In this document: in pieces, positions 61,542 through 64,000 of the stretch
How positions within the stretch are numbered: the stretch's first letter is position 1
Layout: each line of letters starts with the position of its first letter
Position numbers and translations under genes: made by a program
Notes under the pieces: generated by a model
The model's database searches: none
What the model was told of the DNA's origin: nothing
What the model saw: the letters and a program-made list of their open reading frames with translations, nothing else
NCBI GenBank assembly: GCA_024225035.1
Contig: JAAEMX010000025.1
Span: forward strand, 124,001 to 188,000
DNA: 64,000 nucleotides
From: Lentisphaerota bacterium
GTDB taxonomy: Bacteria > Verrucomicrobiota > Lentisphaeria > Victivallales > Victivallaceae
Reading direction: 5' to 3'

Positions 61542-63008
61542 TTAAAGTTGGAATACAGCCCACGGATCGCTGTAATTTCCATACATTGCGTATACTCTGC
61601 GGTTGGGCACGTCGAGCAAGGCTCTGATGCCGTCAACTTTTCCTTGTGATGATTTGTAGAAATCACCACATTTGTTTCCATTGTACATGGTGGTATTTTT
61701 GTAGATATTGTAATCAAGAGGGCAAAGATAATTTACCAACTGTTTGCCGTCTTCAATTGAAACTCCACCGCCAGTTACTTTGTCTCCGACAAGGCGTACG
61801 AGAGTATTGTAACGGTTAGTGGAATCCTCGATTGCTTTTGCTCTGTTTTCTATGATAATATTAGGCATGATAAAATGGTTGCTTGCAACAATGTAGCGTG
61901 GGTCGTTTTCGATTTGCTGAACTCCATTTTTACGTGGGGCATTGGTATCCACCCAGTCAATAAAGCGTGCACCGAAAGTGGCATGATCCCAAGGGAATTT
62001 ACCTCCCCATGTATTGGCACCAGCTTCGGCTACGGCGCCTGTTCCAGCATCTGCCATAATATAGATCCACGGGACTCCGCGTGCAGAGTGGTCCATATCA
62101 TCGACAGCATCACGAACGTTGCTGTGTTTTGAGAGAAGGTATCGTGTAAGCAGCAGGCAGCCTTTGCCGGAAAACACAACGCTGGTTTCTTCAGCAGGTA
62201 CCATATCCATGCCCATGCTTAAACCTGCGTCATTCATGCCTACAGCGATTCCGGTAAATCCTGGAATATTAGGAGAAATAATACGGTGACCGTAAGTTGG
62301 ATTATAGTTCATTATCACAGTATTTTTACACATGCTCCAGAGGTTCATAAAGCTGCGGCCCATCATTACTCCGCCAGTAGTAGTTCCTGCTTTATTGATT
62401 ACAAAGCCGTCGCACATATGCATGTTTTGATAAACATTATTTCTGATTTTCTTTTCTTCTTCAGCACTAACTTTCAAATCTTTAACTATTATGCGATAAG
62501 CAACGGAAAGTACTAAGTCGAAAGCCATGTTGGAGACCAGCAGGTGATCATAGCTGATTTCACCAACATCTTTTCCTTCAGACTGAAGTCGAGCCTTTGC
62601 GCCATCTCGAATTCCGCGCATTTCATCGGCAAATTCCTGGGGAATGTAAGGTGATAGCCTTCTTGCGTCAGCAACTAGTGCGGCAATTATAGGTTTAAAT
62701 AAAATATCATTTTTAATAACGGATACCAGTTTGGGATCACCGCCGAGGAAAGCCATTGCAGTGTCGCGGTAGAATTGATATGAACAAATGTATTTTACAT
62801 CATCAGCTAGCATCCAGCCATGCTGATAACCCATTTTCCTGCCATTGCCTTGGAGGTGTACCAGATACTTGTTGTGAGCCTTATCTAAAGCTGCTTTATA
62901 ACCTTTGCCGTCGGGGGAACGGTCAACGATTTCAAGTGCCTGTACGGAAAAGCTGAAAATGAATAGAAATAAAACTGCCGTTCCGGCAAGAAAGCTGCCT
63001 TTTTTCAT
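61542..63008 (-). CDS. Exported C45-type NTN hydrolase / acyltransferase-like protein
   Basis: A 488-residue protein with a signal peptide (ending SVQALE). The pattern YLVHLQGNGRKMGYQHGWMLADD is typical of the AAT/phospholipase-B-like NTN group. The likely N-terminal nucleophile after self-cleavage is the Cys of MCDGFVINKAGTTTGGVMMGRSF. GMNDAGLSMGMDM and SARGVPWIYIMADAGTGAVAEAG follow. Relatives hydrolyse amide bonds in lipids, penicillins or bile salts; the substrate is unknown. Confidence 0.75.
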   Translation of the reverse strand: MKKGSFLAGTAVLFLFIFSFSVQALEIVDRSPDGKGYKAALDKAHNKYLVHLQGNGRKMGYQHGWMLADDVKYICSYQFYRDTAMAFLGGDPKLVSVIKNDILFKPIIAALVADARRLSPYIPQEFADEMRGIRDGAKARLQSEGKDVGEISYDHLLVSNMAFDLVLSVAYRIIVKDLKVSAEEEKKIRNNVYQNMHMCDGFVINKAGTTTGGVMMGRSFMNLWSMCKNTVIMNYNPTYGHRIISPNIPGFTGIAVGMNDAGLSMGMDMVPAEETSVVFSGKGCLLLTRYLLSKHSNVRDAVDDMDHSARGVPWIYIMADAGTGAVAEAGANTWGGKFPWDHATFGARFIDWVDTNAPRKNGVQQIENDPRYIVASNHFIMPNIIIENRAKAIEDSTNRYNTLVRLVGDKVTGGGVSIEDGKQLVNYLCPLDYNIYKNTTMYNGNKCGDFYKSSQGKVDGIRALLDVPNRRVYAMYGNYSDPWAVFQL

Positions 63009-63222
63009 GATCTTCTCCTGAAATAGAGGATTGTGGTTCTGGCGATCTGCAGATCATAAAATAACAAGACAGTCCTGTGTGCAAGGATGAGTATAAATGC
63101 TTACTGTATCAGTTGTCAATAGTTAAATGTATTATTTTATAATAAAGTTCTAGTTTTTATCAGTATGTTTACCGGTGAGGATATTTTTAAATCAACCTAA
63201 GCTGAAATAAAAATCTGTTAAA
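63009..63222. other. Spacer between galK and the C45-type gene
   Basis: AT-rich intergenic DNA, expected to hold the promoter of the C45-type gene. Its Shine-Dalgarno AGGAGA is clear, but no other feature is. Confidence 0.4.
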
Positions 63223-63225
63223 TAC

Positions 63226-63262
63226 AAAAAAACAACGGAATTCAGTATAATACTAAACTCCG
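63226..63262 (-). terminator. Terminator of galK
   Basis: On the minus strand CGGAGTTTAGTAT pairs with ATACTGAATTCCG (63262-63236) around one base of loop, with two wobble pairs. A T-run follows to 63226. It lies 22 bp after the galK stop. Confidence 0.8.
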
Positions 63263-63284
63263 CTGCGTATGGATTCGTAAAATT

Positions 63285-64000
63285 TTACAGGCTTGAAACC
63301 TGAGCACCACTGCCGATGGCGCATTTGATAATTTGCGGTTCATCGCCGGTCTGCGATTTAAAAGCCGCGCTTAGGCGTGAACTGTATTCGTCGGCTGATT
63401 CTTCTTTAACCAGATGAATTGAAATTCCTCCAAAGCCGCCACCGCTCAGGCGTGCACCGATACAGCCGGGAATTGATTTGGCAAGTTCAACCAGATAGTC
63501 AAGTCGCTGAGTACTGTTTTCAAAGTTAACTCTTGAGCTTTCGTGAGATTCAAAAAGCAGTTTGCCAAAGATTTCGACATCTCCTGCAGCCAGCAGCTTA
63601 TCGCCTTCAATGACGCGCTCATCTTCGCCGACTACGTGTTTAGCACGGAGATATTCCAGGCGGGTAAGTTCATCTTTGGCTGCTTCAAGCTGTTCCATTG
63701 AAACATCGCGCAAAGTTTTTACGCTGTCATAAAGTTTCTGGAGCTTGGCAGCAGCGCCTTCACAATCCTGACGCCTTACGTTGTATTCAGAGTCTACAAG
63801 GTCATGTTTTTCCATGGAGTTAGCCACAATCAAAACATAGCCGTGAGGAACAGGTACGTTTTTAATAACTTCGTCCGTGCGGAAATCAGACATGATCAAA
63901 GCGTCCTGTTGGCCGTAAATTGAACTGAACTGGTCGAGCAGTCCAGTAGAGACGCCCAGGTAGTCATTTTCAACACCCTGACCAACTCTGGCCCAGTCTG
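63285..64000 (-). CDS. galK: Galactokinase, N-terminus off window
   Basis: The frame is open to the right edge, so the protein start is missing; about 238 C-terminal residues are visible. The visible part begins ARVGQGVENDYLGVSTGLLDQFSSIYG, the galactokinase segment with the catalytic Asp (LLDQF). It continues with VLIVANSMEKHDL, RRQDCEGAA and the GHMP motif RLSGGGFGGISIHLV near the C-terminus. It phosphorylates galactose in the Leloir pathway. Other GHMP sugar kinases are possible but fit less well. Confidence 0.9.
   Translation of the reverse strand, partial: DWARVGQGVENDYLGVSTGLLDQFSSIYGQQDALIMSDFRTDEVIKNVPVPHGYVLIVANSMEKHDLVDSEYNVRRQDCEGAAAKLQKLYDSVKTLRDVSMEQLEAAKDELTRLEYLRAKHVVGEDERVIEGDKLLAAGDVEIFGKLLFESHESSRVNFENSTQRLDYLVELAKSIPGCIGARLSGGGFGGISIHLVKEESADEYSSRLSAAFKSQTGDEPQIIKCAIGSGAQVSSL

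Noticed and set aside
1-64000. tRNA, rRNA, CRISPR, phage or insertion-sequence genes
   Set aside because: Looked for cloverleaf/TTCGA arms, regular spacer repeats, transposase motifs and phage proteins and found none I could support.

Overview
The window reads as an ordinary chromosome segment of a PVC-superphylum bacterium, most probably Lentisphaerota. This is an inference. It rests on a TIGR04073-type exosortase-associated secreted protein, a bacterial family B DNA polymerase, a fused beta/gamma 2-oxoacid:ferredoxin oxidoreductase, an archaeal-type phosphoglycerate mutase, NifU/NifS as the Fe-S assembly pair and moderate-to-low GC. There are no rRNA or tRNA genes, no CRISPR array, no transposase and no phage genes. 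About 58 genes are supported. Two are cut by the window edges: the TIGR04073 gene on the left and galactokinase on the right.

Layout, left to right. 0-9.8 kb: argJ facing guaB across a shared terminator, then a minus-strand run of a sugar-nucleotide-type epimerase, a sugar-porter MFS protein, DNA polymerase B, a patatin phospholipase and YjbQ. 9.8-13.5 kb: an accessory islet with a small coiled-coil protein and a very AT-rich pentapeptide-repeat membrane protein, embedded in non-coding DNA full of short hairpins. 13.5-15.4 kb: an isopropylmalate/citramalate-synthase-like gene preceded by what looks like a complete transcription attenuator (promoter, Ile-rich leader peptide, terminator). 15.6-29.6 kb, mostly plus strand: an orphan phosphoribosyltransferase-like gene, a korD-korA-korBC-hisF operon, malic enzyme, a divergent apgM/GT-C membrane glycosyltransferase pair, DAHP synthase, rhamnulokinase and an oligopeptide-binding lipoprotein.

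29.7-39.1 kb is one long minus-strand run headed by a textbook FMN riboswitch plus terminator: ribBA, ribH, nusB, ftsY, a C39-type peptidase gene broken by an in-frame TAA, ribD, ribE, a small protein coupled to ribE, pdxJ and pilT. It combines riboflavin and pyridoxal-phosphate cofactor synthesis with NusB and the SRP receptor. 39.1-44.6 kb: a MalK/UgpC-type ABC ATPase with an unusual switch-like 5' UTR, nifU-nifS and proS. 44.7-51 kb: a secreted jellyroll protein, hom-lysC (with an ectoine-type aspartokinase) and the overlapping dksA-lspA-miaA operon. 51-57 kb, plus strand: a PHP phosphoesterase, a lipoprotein, comEC, a GT4 glycosyltransferase and larE. 57-64 kb: smpB, dnaJ and grpE on the minus strand, a stand-alone secretin C-terminal domain, an unknown exported protein, a C45-type hydrolase and galK.

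The strongest unexplained signals are regulatory or structural. They are two hairpin arrays sharing a 38-nt stem-loop whose arms covary, the Ile-rich attenuator, the three-segment mutually exclusive stem in the ABC-ATPase leader, and the nonsense-interrupted peptidase. All functional calls come from reading the translations and DNA by eye; no database search was run.
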